In this document: positions 1-11,953 of the stretch, piece after piece
How the letters are laid out: each line of letters opens with the position of its first letter
Numbering within the stretch: position 1 is the stretch's first letter
Source: Nemophila menziesii
Lineage: Eukaryota; Streptophyta; Magnoliopsida; Boraginales; Hydrophyllaceae
NCBI GenBank assembly: GCA_029959085.1
Contig: JARWIR010000016.1
Span: 10,089,441 to 10,153,440 of the forward strand
Length of the DNA: 64,000 nucleotides
Direction of reading: 5' to 3'
Made by a program: the position numbers and the translations under genes
Notes under the pieces: generated by a model
Seen by the model: only the letters and a program-made list of their open reading frames with translations
Told to the model about the DNA's origin: nothing
Databases searched by the model: none

Positions 1-638
1 AGGATAAGGATTTAAAAAAAAAAGGTGACATGGAAATGCCACATCACAGTTAACAGAAAAAATGGACGGAAAATATGACCAGGGCGTAACGGGGCACAAA
101 AGTAAAAGTTAAGGGGTAACGAGGCGCATTTTAAAACTTAGGGGGCGACCTGTCAATCGGGTATAAACGCAGGGGGCAAAAGTGCTATTTACTCTAAATT
201 TTGTTTATGTTTTTCTTTCCCATAAAAAGAGTTGTTTGAGTTATAAAAAACTTACTAGAACTCAAATTTTGAGTTATAGGAAGCTTTTTAAAACTCAAAT
301 TTTGAGTTTTGGGAAATTTCCCATAACTCACTCTTCTTTAAAAAAGACGACGTCTTTTATGGGTCAGGGTGTAAGGTGACAGATGCCTATTAGGCATTGA
401 CCTAAAAAAAAATTACACATACGAATTATGAAAATTGAAAATATTACTAACAATGATACGTTTGGCAAAGTGGAGTTGGATAAAATACTAAGGAATCTAC
501 AAGTTGAAGCCCTAAATTCAAACAATTTATTTTTTAAAACTTAATTAGAAAAAAAATGTTTAAAAAGTCCTAATCTAAGTTTTTGGTTGAATTTTTTCCT
601 TTTATAAGTTTTTTATTTTTTTATTTTTTAAATTTACC

Positions 639-852
639 CGATGGGTACATACCCACGTACTTATGGATGTGATTTTACTGTATTTTGACTAGGTTACATT
701 CTTCATTGGGTACGTACCAATTTTCTAGGAGGTACATACCTATGCCGATGGGTACATACTCACGTACCCATGGATGTACATTTACTGTATGCGTGACACA
801 TTTTTCTTTGGGTACGTACCAATTTTCTGGGAGTACATACCTATGCCATTTT
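639..852. repeat. Two-copy 107 bp tandem duplication
   Basis: The block starting CGATGGGTACATAC at about 639 is repeated at about 746, and both copies end near TACATACCTATGCC. Each copy holds the perfect palindrome GGTACGTACC. Copies differ by point changes and small indels. No coding potential was recognised. Confidence 0.75.
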
Positions 853-1134
853 TTAAATGTTATAAAGTGATTTTTTATATAATTGCATTATAAGTCCTAA
901 TAGTATTTCGGTATAAACCTAATTGGTTTTTGTCTATGTCAAAGTCTAGGAGGGTCTGTATCGGTTTTTGTCCAAGGTCCAATGGTTGTAACGCCCATAC
1001 CCAAAAAAACTCGTACCTAGTTAGAAGAACATCTCCAGCAGACCATCTCCACCAGTTATTCCAAACAAATTTTTACTGCAAAACAATGAAACATTTATTT
1101 TATGTTCCAAATAAAACCAATGAAACATGATAAA

Positions 1135-1375
1135 ACCTCTTCACATTCAGACGGGAACAAAAACAAAAAGTTAATCTCTTCACACTAGCATTGGTAAAAA
1201 ACGAAAACAAAATCCCTTCACACTCACATTCGCATAGGAACAAAAAAATAAAAAGAACCCCTTCATACTCACACTCGCATAGGAACAAAAAAAATCCCTT
1301 CACACTCACACTCGCATAGGGGAAAAATAAAAAAGAATCACTTCACACTCACACTCACATAGGAACAAAAAAACA
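1135..1375. repeat. Short tandem array with CTTCACACTCACA units
   Basis: Five degenerate units carry CTTCACACTCACACTCGCATAG followed by an A-rich run, with spacing of roughly 40-60 bp. The array is purine/pyrimidine skewed and noncoding. The phrase ATCTCCAGCAG follows at about 1386 and 1453. Confidence 0.6.
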
Positions 1376-1599
1376 AAAATAATATCCATCTCCAGCAGTT
1401 AGACCAAGTAGCCAAACCCACTTAGCCGGACCAAAGTAGCCATACCCAAATAGCCATCTCCAGCAGTTAAACCAAAAAAACAAATACATAAAGATAATCT
1501 CTATCACAATCTCGGTGGAACTAAAACCAAAAAAAGAAAAGAAAAAAGTGAACGTTGAAAAACAATGAAATGACCTTAATCTAGGTTCTACGCTAGCCG

Positions 1600-1930
1600 G
1601 TTTAAAGATGGTGGAGAATGGTCCAGGCGCCGACAGTTTGTGCAGGAGATCGGCTAGCGAGGTCAAATCTGAAGAGATCTTTTTTTTTTTCCCATCGGTG
1701 GCATGTCAGATCTCAAGAGATCTTTTTTTATTGTACATTCGAGCGTCGAAGGTGTTGGAGAATGGTCCATAACGGCGACGATTTTCTTCTACAGGAGAGC
1801 AGCGACGGTGAAAAGATGGTGGAGAATGGTCCACGGCGGTAGCAGTTTTCTTGTGCGGGAGAGAGCCTTAGTGGATGGTCCACTAATGGCACCAGTTTTC
1901 TTCTATAGGGAAGCGGCTAAGGCGAAGCGG
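1600..1930. repeat. Degenerate tandem repeat with GGTGGAGAATGGTCCA
   Basis: The phrase GGAGAATGGTCCA, or a decayed form, occurs near 1611, 1758, 1820 and 1875, each followed by a GC-richer block ending in TTTTCTT. A GA microsatellite closes the block at about 1935-1950. The open frames through it are repeat translations and I do not call a gene. Confidence 0.5.
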
Positions 1931-2035
1931 TTTGAGAGAGAGAGAGAGAACAAATTGGATTTTTAAATTTTAATAGGGTTTTTGTTTTAGATTTTTTTAA
2001 AAAAAAGTTAGGTTTCAATTAGATATTTAAGAGAT

Positions 2036-2210
2036 TGTTGTGAACAATAGAGAAAGAAAGAAGAGAGTTCTGTTTATTATCAGAGAGTGTACAGATTACA
2101 TAGTGGGAGCTCCTATTTATAGGTAATAGGTAACCATTAACCCTAGTGTTCATGGGCTTGACTACTAGCCCATGGGCTGGAATGAATATCCACTAAATGG
2201 GTTTATAACA
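2036..2210 (-). repeat. 3' LTR of the copia-like element
   Basis: It begins TGTTGTGAACAATAG and ends GGGTTTATAACA. It matches 5781-5926 over most of its length but keeps a middle stretch (about 2106-2150) that the other copy has lost. Confidence 0.7.
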
Positions 2211-5200
2211 CTCCCCCTTGGATATTCAGTCCCTAAGAATATACCTCGTTAAAACCTTCCTAGAAAACCTAATAGGAAAAATCTAGTGAAGGAAAAAGGA
2301 TACAATTCTTTATACGCTAACTAAAACTACCTCATTAAAAACCTTTATCAGGAAAACCTATTAGGACAAAACCTTGATGAAGGAAAAGAGTGTAGTGTTT
2401 ATTTTTCTCCCCCTTTTGTTTCTCTCTCATGAAAGATCTTGAAGTCGTTGCATGCCAATTTTGTGTATTAATTTTTTGAATGTAGATGTAGGTAATGCCT
2501 TTGTAAATAAATCATCTAAATTATCACTTGAGCGAATTTGATGAACATCTATTAACATATCTTCAAGAGTCCATGTCTAAAGGATAACTTATGAGAGATA
2601 TGTTTGGTTGGATCACCTTTGATGTAGATCCTTTGTCTTGAACGATGCAAGTAGCATATTGTTGGAATTTGTTTACTTGTTGAAAGATTGCATTCCCCTT
2701 AAATATCTAGTTTTGAGAATATGCCTCAATAAAACATTTCTAGGAAAAACCCGATGGGACAAAATCTTAGTAAAGGAAAAAGAGTACAATATTCTTCAAT
2801 ACGCTTATATAAATTGCCTCATTAAAAACCTTGCAAGTAAAACCCAGTTGGAAAAAACCTATGCTAAGGGAAAAAGAGTGCATTGCGTAAATGTCTCCCC
2901 CTGATGTAAGTATAACACAATGATGTATAACTTGAGACATTTAATAGGAGTAAATAATACGACATAAATTGGATCGACGCTTCATTCATATATAATGATT
3001 TAAAGTGATCGACATAGGACTTATATGAAGTCATTTCATAAGAAATAATAGCAAATAAAAGTGCATCCACCACCGGAGAGTATATCTCTTTAATAAATAT
3101 ATTACGTGTGCTACAACATACTATGTTATATAGCGACTCCCCCTTGTAGCACATTCGTTTAAAAATTATAGAAATTTCACGTCGTACAAGTGAAATTAAT
3201 TTAAAAAATATTTGCTTTATTTATGTCTTTCTACTGATGTCCAGTCAGTTTATTTAGACATTTTAATTAAAATAATCCTTGATTTCATTCATATATTAAT
3301 AGTTATTACGCGTATATAAATATTTGATCATGATATCTTTTGAATTAGGTTCCAATAATTTAAAGTAGTAAAATAACTGATTGAGATCTCAATATATAAT
3401 CAGGTACCTGATACTCAGTAGGAGTATTTTAATTCTCAGTTATATACACTGCTTTGACATTTATAAGATGTCAAAAGTCTCATAATTATCAACTTGCTCA
3501 TATTGTTGCTCCTTTATGCTATCTTTGGAACCAAATAGATCTATTCCGCTTTAAGCGTACAATAATCTAATTTATAAGATAGCTCTTTTGAGACATAAAT
3601 TTAATCAGGTGCATTGATAATTGGATATTGTGACTTAATCACTACACCTTTACAATATTTTTATTTGTATGATTGTACGTGGAACAATATAAATGGTGTA
3701 TTCTTATATTCCAGTGTTTCTTTTTAAATCTCCCTAATCCAGAGAATAACTTAAATAACATGTATTCTCAGATTCCATCCTTTGCGCGGTGGTGGAGGAT
3801 TGTAACGTAAATTGCGCAGTTAAGATCTTTTGATGAAATAAGTTTTTTTATTGGTATTTGACCAATAGGGAGTAATTATTATGAGCAATGGTCATAGCAT
3901 TTCGTCATAGAAGTATCAATAGTTAAGTTTGCTAGACTCGTATATATCTCTTGATTCGTCATGAAAAAAATAGATGATTTAATATCAAAATGATTTGGGA
4001 CACAAATTTTTGTTTGGACATAGCCAGTTTGATCATATGTATTTGATCATCTAGATCTTTAATTTTTTCACTTGTGATTTTTTACTAATATTTATATTTT
4101 TATCAAAAAAAAATACAGATGATGATATTGGCAAGATTAAAAAAACCAGTGATACGTTACCAAATGTAAGCGAGAGTGGTCTACGTTATTTTGTTCATGA
4201 TTTCGCATAGGATCACACTAACAATTTAATCTCTAAAATTTTGTAGAGTAAAAAATCCACTAGAGTAAAAAAAACACTTATTGAATTATATTCCTTCAAA
4301 AAGCATATTTTTTGTTCTTCAAGAACTTTATACATAATTGATAATTCCCATTATCATACATCATTTAAATTTTGGATAAATATAAATCTTGGAAGTACAA
4401 TACAAACTTTTTCAAATTCTTATATTAGGTTTAATTTACCAGATATGGTATTGACAATTACTTTAAAAGTTAGAAAATCAGAGAAATATATTTTATTTCT
4501 TAAGTTATGCGAATGAAAAAACGTGTTAATTGATAGGTTATGCCTTGTATTCGCATAAAATATATATTTCGTTTCATTTGTAAACCGAAATACGATCTCA
4601 GATTGAAATCTATTCGTTTGCATAAGTTACATAAAGTTATGTCTTATCTTTTTTTCGTAATAGGTTATGCTATATAAGCAGATATGCATAAAATACGTAT
4701 GCAACTTGTGTATACGTCCTATTTTTTCCATAGGTAATGTTATATCTGCGGATGTGTACAAAATATATATACAACTTGTGTGTTTGTTTTAGTTTATATG
4801 TTATGATATATCAGGAGATATAAACATATAGCGTATATTCCATATATAATGTACTATTAAAATCGATATATTTTTCATTAAGAGATCCAATGGCTTCTTT
4901 AAAGCCTTTCATGTATGAAAAAAAATTGTTTGTCTTTTCTTTAATCAATGAGAATAAATTATTTTCAATAATAGTAGTTTCTCTCATTTCTTTGTTCACG
5001 AATAGTGAATATCTTTTTTTTAATTGTTCAATCCACAATAAATTGTTTTTTGTTCGATAGTTACAATTGAAAAAAAAATGTATAAGGTAGCAAATTAAAT
5101 TTTCGTGAATGTTGCATAGTTATGCATTAGTCAAAAAGGATGCATTTTTCCTTTTTTTACGTTGTAGTGCATCGACAGATGCATCACTTTTCTATTAAAA

Positions 5201-5780
5201 ACAGACGTATTTTACTTCTTCAATTGGATACTCATATAAAGCTGCAGAATTTGGTGTACTAGAAAAGGTGCAAGCTTTAGCTTAATTGCAATACATATAT
5301 GTTGTATTTGCTTAAAAAAAATTATCACCATAGCTGAAAAGTTAAGATGGATTATTCATAATTCAGAGTAGTGATAAATCCTATAATTTAATATAACAAT
5401 AAGATTGATATATAATTGTCTAAAGTAATGACAATTGTTCCAAACTTTTTTTTTTCTTTCAGCTCATTTTACAGTAATGAAATATGAATTCATGGATGAC
5501 TTTTTTGTTTTTTTTCAAACTTTCATAAATGACTTCACAATGATGAAGTTTTTAGAATTTTATAAATGAAATTCGCTTGACTTTTTTTTAAGTTTTTAGA
5601 ATTTTATAAATAAAATTCGCTTGACTTTTTTTTTTTTATTAAAACACTTCACAGAAGTTATTGAATAAGTCAAAAATTTGATAACATAATATCTTCATGA
5701 AAAACAATCGATGAACAAAAAAAATTAAAAGTAATAAATTACCTAATATTTGGAGAGTAGAGACTATCGTATTGATAACG

Positions 5781-5926
5781 TGTTGTAAATAATAGAGAAA
5801 GAAAGAAAATAGTTTTGTTTATTATCAGATAGTGTACAGATTACATAGTGTTCATGTACTTAACTATTAGCGTATGGACGGAAATGAATATCCACGAAAA
5901 TGAATATCCACTAAATGGGTTGATAA
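5781..5926 (-). repeat. 5' LTR of the copia-like element
   Basis: It begins TGTTGTAAATAATAG and ends GGGTTGATAA, immediately before the GAGAT target repeat. It has a short internal duplication of AATGAATATCCAC and a deletion relative to the partner LTR, so the element is not recent. Confidence 0.65.
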
Positions 5927-6256
5927 GAGATTGATAGCTTTTTTGACTAATTGTAGATGGCATAGGCGGTTAAAAGTGAATGCACCTTATATATTTTTTG
6001 GAAATGGTTTAATAGATAATCTATCAAAACCTAATAATTCAGTGGACAAAAATGTTAGTATTTTCCGAAAGGAAAAAATCAATATGTTATGACAAGAAAA
6101 GGGAAAAAAGCTAGAGAAGATAGTAAAAAGCTTGGTTTTGCTTTACGTATACGTGATATTTTCATACATCATCCTATATTTTGTGTCTACTTCAAAGTCC
6201 AACATTTTATAAACAAACACCATCCCAACAGCCCACATCCACCTACCCACCAGGAA

Positions 6257-7820
6257 ATGGCGACGTCGATTTCCGTTACGGCAGCGCGGTCAATTGTAAA
6301 GATGAATGCAGAGCACAGACATATAGCTACACCTCTATCATCATTTGCTTCTTCATCTTCTTATTCTCGTTCATTCCCTTTGACAAAGCTTTCGCTTTCA
6401 GCTTTACGCTTATCTAGTACTCGCCCTCGAACACTTCCTCGGGTAAAATTATTAAGGCTAAACTCTATTGTTTACTCCATTTATAGTCAACTAATCCTAT
6501 ATTAATAAATTCAGATTTAAATTTGAATTAAGTATTTCGTGATTTGTATTGATTGTTCGATTTTTTTTTCTAGTGTATGAAATTGAATAATGTTCATTCT
6601 TTCCGGCCCCAATTGTCAAGTTCTAAGAATATGGTAAATTGCACAATTGGTCCTTGTGTTATGCTATATAGCGAAATATAATAGTGGGTTTCTCAACATG
6701 TCAGTGGTGCAACTATATAGAATAATCCCTACTTAATTTGCTAATTTTTGAAACAAATGTATGTTTGGGTATTTCATCTTAACACGTGGAGGAATAGTGA
6801 AATTAACTTAAAATTTGTGGGAGAATTATCAATTGGCGTATGTATATACGAGATTAAATAGATCTTTTTCCTTTTCTATGTAAAAAAAAGGGTAGGAAGA
6901 GAGGGCAATTGGAAGTGTCATCAATGGTTATCGAGTATCATCCACCACCTGATATGAGCCACTTGAATGGATTGCCTTCTCAAGTTTCAAATGATTATGT
7001 GAGTCAACATAAGTTGATACGTAAGCAAATCTATATCTTCATCATAGGCACTGAGTTGAGCAACCTATACCTTTTAGGCTAAAAGTTTAAGAAATGTAAT
7101 TATAAGGGGTGATTCACTGCTTCTTCATGTATAAAATTTAAGTTTGATTTTTTTTATTCTCTTGTTTCTTAATGTTGTCTGTTTCAATTGCTTGTATATA
7201 TACTTCTTTCGTTGTAATCTTGAGATCTTATGGTCTTTATACATTTATTAAAGTTATGTTCTTTTGCTTAGGTTGAAGCAAAGAAACAAACGTTTAACTC
7301 CTTTGATGAATTGCTGAAAAATTCTGATAAACCTTTGTTTGTTGATTTCTATGCAACATGGTAAGTTTTACTATCACTATATCATTCTTTCATTTTCAAA
7401 TCAATTAATATACATATCTAAGTCCTGAACAATTGACATAAGGCCTAGCTCGTATTTATAGGTGTGGCCCGTGCCAGTTTATGGTCCCTGTTCTTAATGA
7501 AGTTGGGGAGTCAATGAATGATCAGATTCAGATTGTAAAAATTGATACTGAGAAGTATCCAGCTCTTGCTGATAAGTACAAAATTCAAGCATTGCCGACC
7601 TTTATTATGTTCAAAGATGGGGAACCTATATATCGCTTTGTAAGTAATTCCTTTTTCCCCAAATTAGAATTCTTTTCATGATAATTCCTTATATATGTGT
7701 TGATCTTATTTCAGTTTTTGTTCATGACATAATATTATTTTTTGCAATTTTTAGGAGGGAGCTTTGCCTGCAGATCAACTTATAAAACGTATCGAGGCTG
7801 TACTAGAAGATAAGAAGTAG
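6257..7820 (+). CDS. TRXY: Thioredoxin y, plastid precursor (four exons)
   Basis: Exons inferred from GT-AG sites are 6257-6442, 7272-7360, 7462-7639 and 7755-7820; they give 172 residues, the usual size of plant Trx y. Residues 1-60 are rich in Ser, Thr and Arg with few acidic residues, as in a chloroplast transit peptide. The thioredoxin fold follows, with VDFYATW, then the redox centre WCGPC split by intron 2 inside the Trp codon, KIDTEKYP, and the cis-Pro motif LPTF. In this family the protein acts in the stroma as a disulfide reductase, classically donating electrons to 2-Cys/Q-type peroxiredoxins and methionine sulfoxide reductase. The start is the first ATG before the transit-like region. 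A 36-codon open segment in intron 1 (6891-6998) could be a cassette exon. The family call is firm and the y subtype is likely. Confidence 0.9.
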
Positions 7821-8035
7821 AGAGTAATGTGTGTCTTTTGTTTTTTTTAGCTCACAGCTTGAACACACATCATTGTTTGAAAATCAATTTATTGTATCTG
7901 GGTTAATGATTATATTATTTGATAGAAAAAAGACACATCAGACTCTATTCTCATTAAATATGAAAAGAGACACTTGTGTTTTTTTTTTTTTTGCTTTCAT
8001 GAACTGACTCGCACTTATGAACAACCCTTTTATGT

Positions 8036-8760
8036 TTAATTTAAAGGAAGGCCTGCCCACAAAGACGTGGAGTCTGGTAATGCGTTGTAAAAGACTTCCC
8101 TATTTTGCTTATAAATAACATACTTGTCATGTCTCTCATGAATGGGGAGAAATACATCGAAGAGGAAGGTTGTAACGATCCTCTTCCCCCAGCCTGAATT
8201 ACAGATCCTAGTTTTTACTTTGACAATCCAATCGCCCAGGCCTCCTTCCAAGTAGTTGTCAATCCTAATTTGGAAAGCAGAGTCGACCCATGCATGTTTG
8301 CTTACTACACATGAAAGTAATAAATGGTTAATTGTTTCAACTTGTTCATCGCACTAGTTATCAGTAGAACAATATCTAGACGGGGAGATTCTTTCTTGTA
8401 GGTAAAATACTCTTGCATGCTTTCCATATAAAAATACGGACTTTATTCGAGACATTTGATTCCCACACAGTCTCCCTAATAGTAGGTTTGTTCATTTTGC
8501 CTTAAGCGGAAGACTATGCCTAGTCTAAGATGGCCTTCTTGGTAAGCATTTGCTATCCTGACTTGGTACTGGAACAAGTGTGAGACCAAGTAAAAGTATC
8601 ATGTCCCCGTCTTCTAAGAATATTCATCCTCTCAATTTCAATTCAAACCAGTTTAGGAAAATTTGTATCCAAATTCTCTGAATCCCATGTATTTTCCCCA
8701 TCTTTTATGTGTTGATCCACATTATTAATGTTTGAAACTTGGGGTTTGTCCTACATGAGG
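8036..8760 (-). pseudogene. Antisense LINE reverse-transcriptase C-terminal fragment
   Basis: Read on the minus strand, about 8350 down to 8036 stays open and gives a zf-RVT-like segment with ETINHLLLSC, then HAW, then GDWIVKVKTR. The same arrangement (VVHLLLSC, VWAG, GDWLTKI) occurs in the LINE at 32.4 kb, so this is a diverged relative. Further upstream (8360-8760) frames are broken, though the base composition stays LINE-like. No poly(A) tail or target-site duplication was found, so the fragment boundaries are approximate. Confidence 0.65.
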
Positions 8761-10057
8761 CCTGACCTTAGCCACCGGTGTTACCATATATTAGTACTCT
8801 CGCCATTCCCGATTTGAATGATCCCTTCATGAACAACCACGTCTCCCTTTTTGGAGGCTCGCCCATGACCAAGATAATTTAATCCCTCCTTTTTAATATA
8901 TAACCCCATTTTCATTTTTATTTTCTTCCATTTCATTTCATTCAACTGATTTTTTTTTTTAATTTTCTCTCTCCTTCTCTCTACTCTCTCTTTCTATTCA
9001 ATTTCTTTTCATTTCTTCCACCTGTTACTTTTTTTATTCTCTCTTCATTATCTTCATTTTTATGCAGCACAATACGCTATCCCGTTAAACAAAATTCGAT
9101 AAAGATATATATGGTGGATTTCAAGTTTTTGCAAGCCCAAGAAATAATTTTTTACGGTATAAATTTGTATGTGAGGACGCTTATAGGAATAGATCATATT
9201 AGTAAATATCTATCTATCTATATGGGTATAGAGGATTTAGATGTTTAACTAAATACAAATTGAAAGAATTAGATTTGTGCTTGGTTTTTGAATAAGAATT
9301 AAGATGCAAATATTAACTAAATCTAAGAAAACAAATAAATATGATACAAATAATATAGATGAGAGATTAGCTAAGTTTACTAGTATTTCCTTATCCTACT
9401 AAATCGATAAATTTAGTTATAAGGTTGAATTGGGTTGTTATAACTAATCAGGATTCTATTATCCTTCTAATTCCCGTCATGGTAGCTTAGAAGACATCCT
9501 TACAATTACTAGAGTCCTTGGGTAAGATTATTCTACGCAAAGTTCAGCGATATACGCTAACCCTATATGATTATTCGGCTAGGCAAGCTCGTCAGAATTA
9601 CTACCACACACCAAACTAAATGAATCGGTTTAGTCCTTAAACCTCATGTCAAGGTGATAGTTTAAGCACTTAGGTCAATCTAGAGGTGTACAAGTTCAGA
9701 AAGCATAATTAAAATAATTCATATTCAGCTAAAAAAATAAATCCCAAATAGCATAAAAATATCAAATAGTATTCAAGGTTTATACAATTAAGCAAAACTC
9801 AAGTTACGGAATTTTAGATCATAATTAAAGCAATAAAATCAGAGGATAAGAATACAAGAATCATGTTTAGGACAAGATACTTATACTAAATTACCCTAAG
9901 ATCGATGGTAGAACGGTGTAGAAGTGGAGCAATACGGCTCCAACTTCTTCTCCACGCTTTTCTCTCTTCTTTAATTGGGTCTCTTGGCATATAATTCTGA
10001 GAAATAATGATCAAGGACTAGCCAAAGACTACCAAGGATACCTCTCTAATGCTAAAC

Positions 10058-10122
<65 letters not shown>

Positions 10123-10590
10123 AGTAAAAAAAAATTTATGGGTTGTGAGATATTTTTAAGTGACCTAATCCAACCCCAACACGTTTTCCTAAAAGAGTGG
10201 ACTAGTTTGACCACAACAGATGAAACTTTAATAACTTTTTCAATTCAGCTCCAAATCACAAACCGTCAATTCCTACGTGTTCCCAACTTTATATTATAGT
10301 TTAATATCAAAGGGATCCTCCATAATTTTTATCAATATTGTGTGGCAACTCAAACAATTCACTTTCTAAATATGGCCTAGACATGTTTTTACTTTCCAAA
10401 AGTGGCTTCTTTGTCCTTTAACTCTTTCCTTTGGGTTTGATCTTATTTTCTCGTCTTCTTATCTTTGTCTTGAGCTATAATATCATCCATGTACCGAAGA
10501 GTTTCACACTTAACACATAAATTACACACAAATAGCTCTAAAAGTAATAATTTTTCAAAACTAGATAAGAAACGAGAATAGACTAAATAA
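8761..10590. other. Intergenic region, no gene recognised
   Basis: A pyrimidine-rich stretch lies at about 8935-9060. From about 9360 to 10590 the sequence resembles 48.2-49.4 kb in parts (for example the phrase TCAGGATTCTA) and probably belongs to a decayed LTR-type repeat now split by the Pack-MULE. No open frame there resembles a protein I know. Confidence 0.45.
10061..10119. repeat. (AT)n microsatellite
   Basis: An uninterrupted run of about 29 AT dinucleotides, likely length-polymorphic. Confidence 0.95.
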
Positions 10591-10599
10591 TAGTGAAAA

Positions 10600-10928
10600 G
10601 GGTAAAGCCCTCCTGTGGCCCTCTAACTTTGGCCAAAGTGCAGCATCCGCCCCCGATCTTTGTTTTTACCCTTTCGCGCCCTTGATCTAACTAGTTTTTG
10701 TCGCCGTTAGCCCTTTTCTGTCAGTTGACTGGCAGTCAACGCCACATGGCGCCAAGTCACTGCCACCTCAGCTCTACGTCACCGCCAGTACTCTTCGTCA
10801 GCTTCATCTCTAACTTAAAAAAAAAATTGAAGGTTTGAATGCTTTAAACCTTCAACAATGGAGGAAACAAAAAGCTAAAAAATTTCTTCCAATATTCCAA
10901 TATTATGAGATTATCATCTTACAGATCT
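10600..10928 (+). repeat. Left terminal inverted repeat of the Pack-MULE
   Basis: The arm runs from GGGTAAAGCCC to ATCATCTTACAGATCT, and its reverse complement is found at 11616-11944. The inner end corresponds to the captured-gene boundary. Confidence 0.8.
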
Positions 10929-11039
10929 CTTCATTAATTTACTAACACCTTATGAACTAAAGAATTAATCAGAATTGTTGTTTATAACTCATTCTTCTAG
11001 TGTTTTAATCAATCATTTTGTTTATTATTTTGCAGCTTG

Positions 11040-11622
11040 CTCACCTAAAAAGTCAACAATGAAGAAAGTTCACGACGGTGAAAGAACTCAGGGGGAACCT
11101 ATCCACTTGCCGGAGTCAAGATTCAGGTATGGAATCACATCTTGCCGTGTCATAAACAGAATATTCCGTCATCTAATCATCAGTTAATTCTTTATTATCA
11201 GGGAAGCCATTAAAAGACTATTCATTAAAACATAGGAGAGGAAAATCCGAAACTCTTCGTGCTCAATACATAAACACAAAAGATGTGAGGTTCGTCAATC
11301 GTCACCATATTATTACTCTTTCTTAAATTATACTAGTTCCGTATGATTATATCTAGTAATAAATTTAATGTTTCATTATGCTATATTATTTACAGAGTAA
11401 CTGTAGGCACTTGAAATGTTGCTGGTAGAGCTCCAAATGAAGATCTTGAAATTGATGAATGGCTTTGTATGCAAATACTTGGGTATGAATTTATTTCTAA
11501 ATTGTTTTATAGCGTTTAATCTTGTGTAATTTTTGTATCTGACAAACAATTTCTTTTCATAGTTTTCAAGAGGTCGTACCTTTAAGTGCCGGAAATATAC
11601 TCGGAGCCGAAAATAGATCAGT
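11040..11622 (+). pseudogene. Captured 5PTase gene fragment (type I inositol-polyphosphate 5-phosphatase)
   Basis: Three splice-delimited blocks read as the start of the catalytic domain. At about 11201-11289 the frame gives RRGKSETLRAQYINTKDV. At 11396-11482 it gives VTVG, a stop, then NVAGRAPNEDLEIDEWL. At 11563-11622 it gives FQEVVPLSAGNILGAENRS. GT donors and AG acceptors remain, and the 11482/11563 junction restores an unbroken LGFQEVV reading. In the family the first conserved motif is GTWN; here the Trp codon is TGA (11412-11414). The block near 11040-11126 (reading STMKKVHDGERTQGEP) may be an upstream exon. The copper-bottomed catalytic motifs further downstream in the family are absent, so no enzyme can be made. 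Confidence 0.8.
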
Positions 11623-11944
11623 AAGATGATAATCTCATAATATTGGAAGAAATTTTTTAGCTTTTTGTTTCCTCCATTGTTGAAGGTTTGAAGCATTCAA
11701 ACCTTCAAAGTTTTTTTTAAGTTAGAGATGAAGCTGACGAAGAACACTAGCAGTGACGTGGCGCTGAGGTGGCAGTGACGTGGCGCCATGTGGCGTTGAC
11801 TAACGGTCAACTGACAGAAAAATGGAAAAAGGGCTAACAGCGACAAAAATTAGTTAGATCAAGGGCGCGAAAGGGTAAAAACAAAGATCGGGGGCAGATG
11901 CTGCACTTTGGTCAAAGTTAGAGGGCCACGGGAGGGCTTTACCC
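11616..11944 (-). repeat. Right terminal inverted repeat of the Pack-MULE
   Basis: This is the inverted partner of 10600-10928, ending GGAGGGCTTTACCC at the element boundary. Confidence 0.8.
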
Positions 11945-11953
11945 TAGAGAAAA

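Larger units (their letters stand above)
1..2030. other. Gene-free AT-rich leader with degenerate repeats
   Basis: No credible gene is visible in either strand. Two near-palindromic blocks (core AACTCAAATTTTGAGTT) lie at about 260-320, and related sequence recurs near 13.09-13.17 kb upstream of ASR1, so this is a dispersed repeat. Three further tandem families are listed separately. The short open frames are low-complexity translations of the repeats. Confidence 0.6.
2036..5926 (-). mobile_element. Decayed Ty1/copia-like LTR retrotransposon, antisense
   Basis: Two related LTRs (2036-2210 and 5781-5926) bound about 3.9 kb, and both flanks carry the 5 bp direct repeat GAGAT (2031-2035 and 5927-5931). 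The left LTR starts TG and ends CA. It is followed by CTCCCCCTTGG, which on the minus strand is a purine-rich polypurine tract directly before the 3' LTR, so the element reads right to left. The interior is AT-rich and I found no intact gag, protease, integrase or reverse transcriptase. The right LTR lacks its final CA. Assignment to copia rests on LTR size and general sequence character, so the superfamily is less certain than the LTR call. Confidence 0.7.
10600..11944 (+). mobile_element. Pack-MULE with inositol-phosphatase exons
   Basis: Long terminal inverted repeats of about 329 bp (10600-10928 and 11616-11944) start GGGTAAAGCCCTCC and enclose about 690 bp. The flanks carry a 9 bp target duplication with one mismatch, TAGTGAAAA (10591-10599) and TAGAGAAAA (11945-11953), the Mutator hallmark. 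There is no transposase inside. The cargo is exon-intron sequence of a type I inositol-polyphosphate 5-phosphatase, so this is a non-autonomous, gene-capturing Mutator-like element. The arms have diverged by scattered substitutions and small indels. Confidence 0.85.

Noticed and set aside
1355..1966. Open frames of 70-105 codons on both strands
   Set aside because: They are translations of tandem repeats, with no homology or codon structure that I can support.
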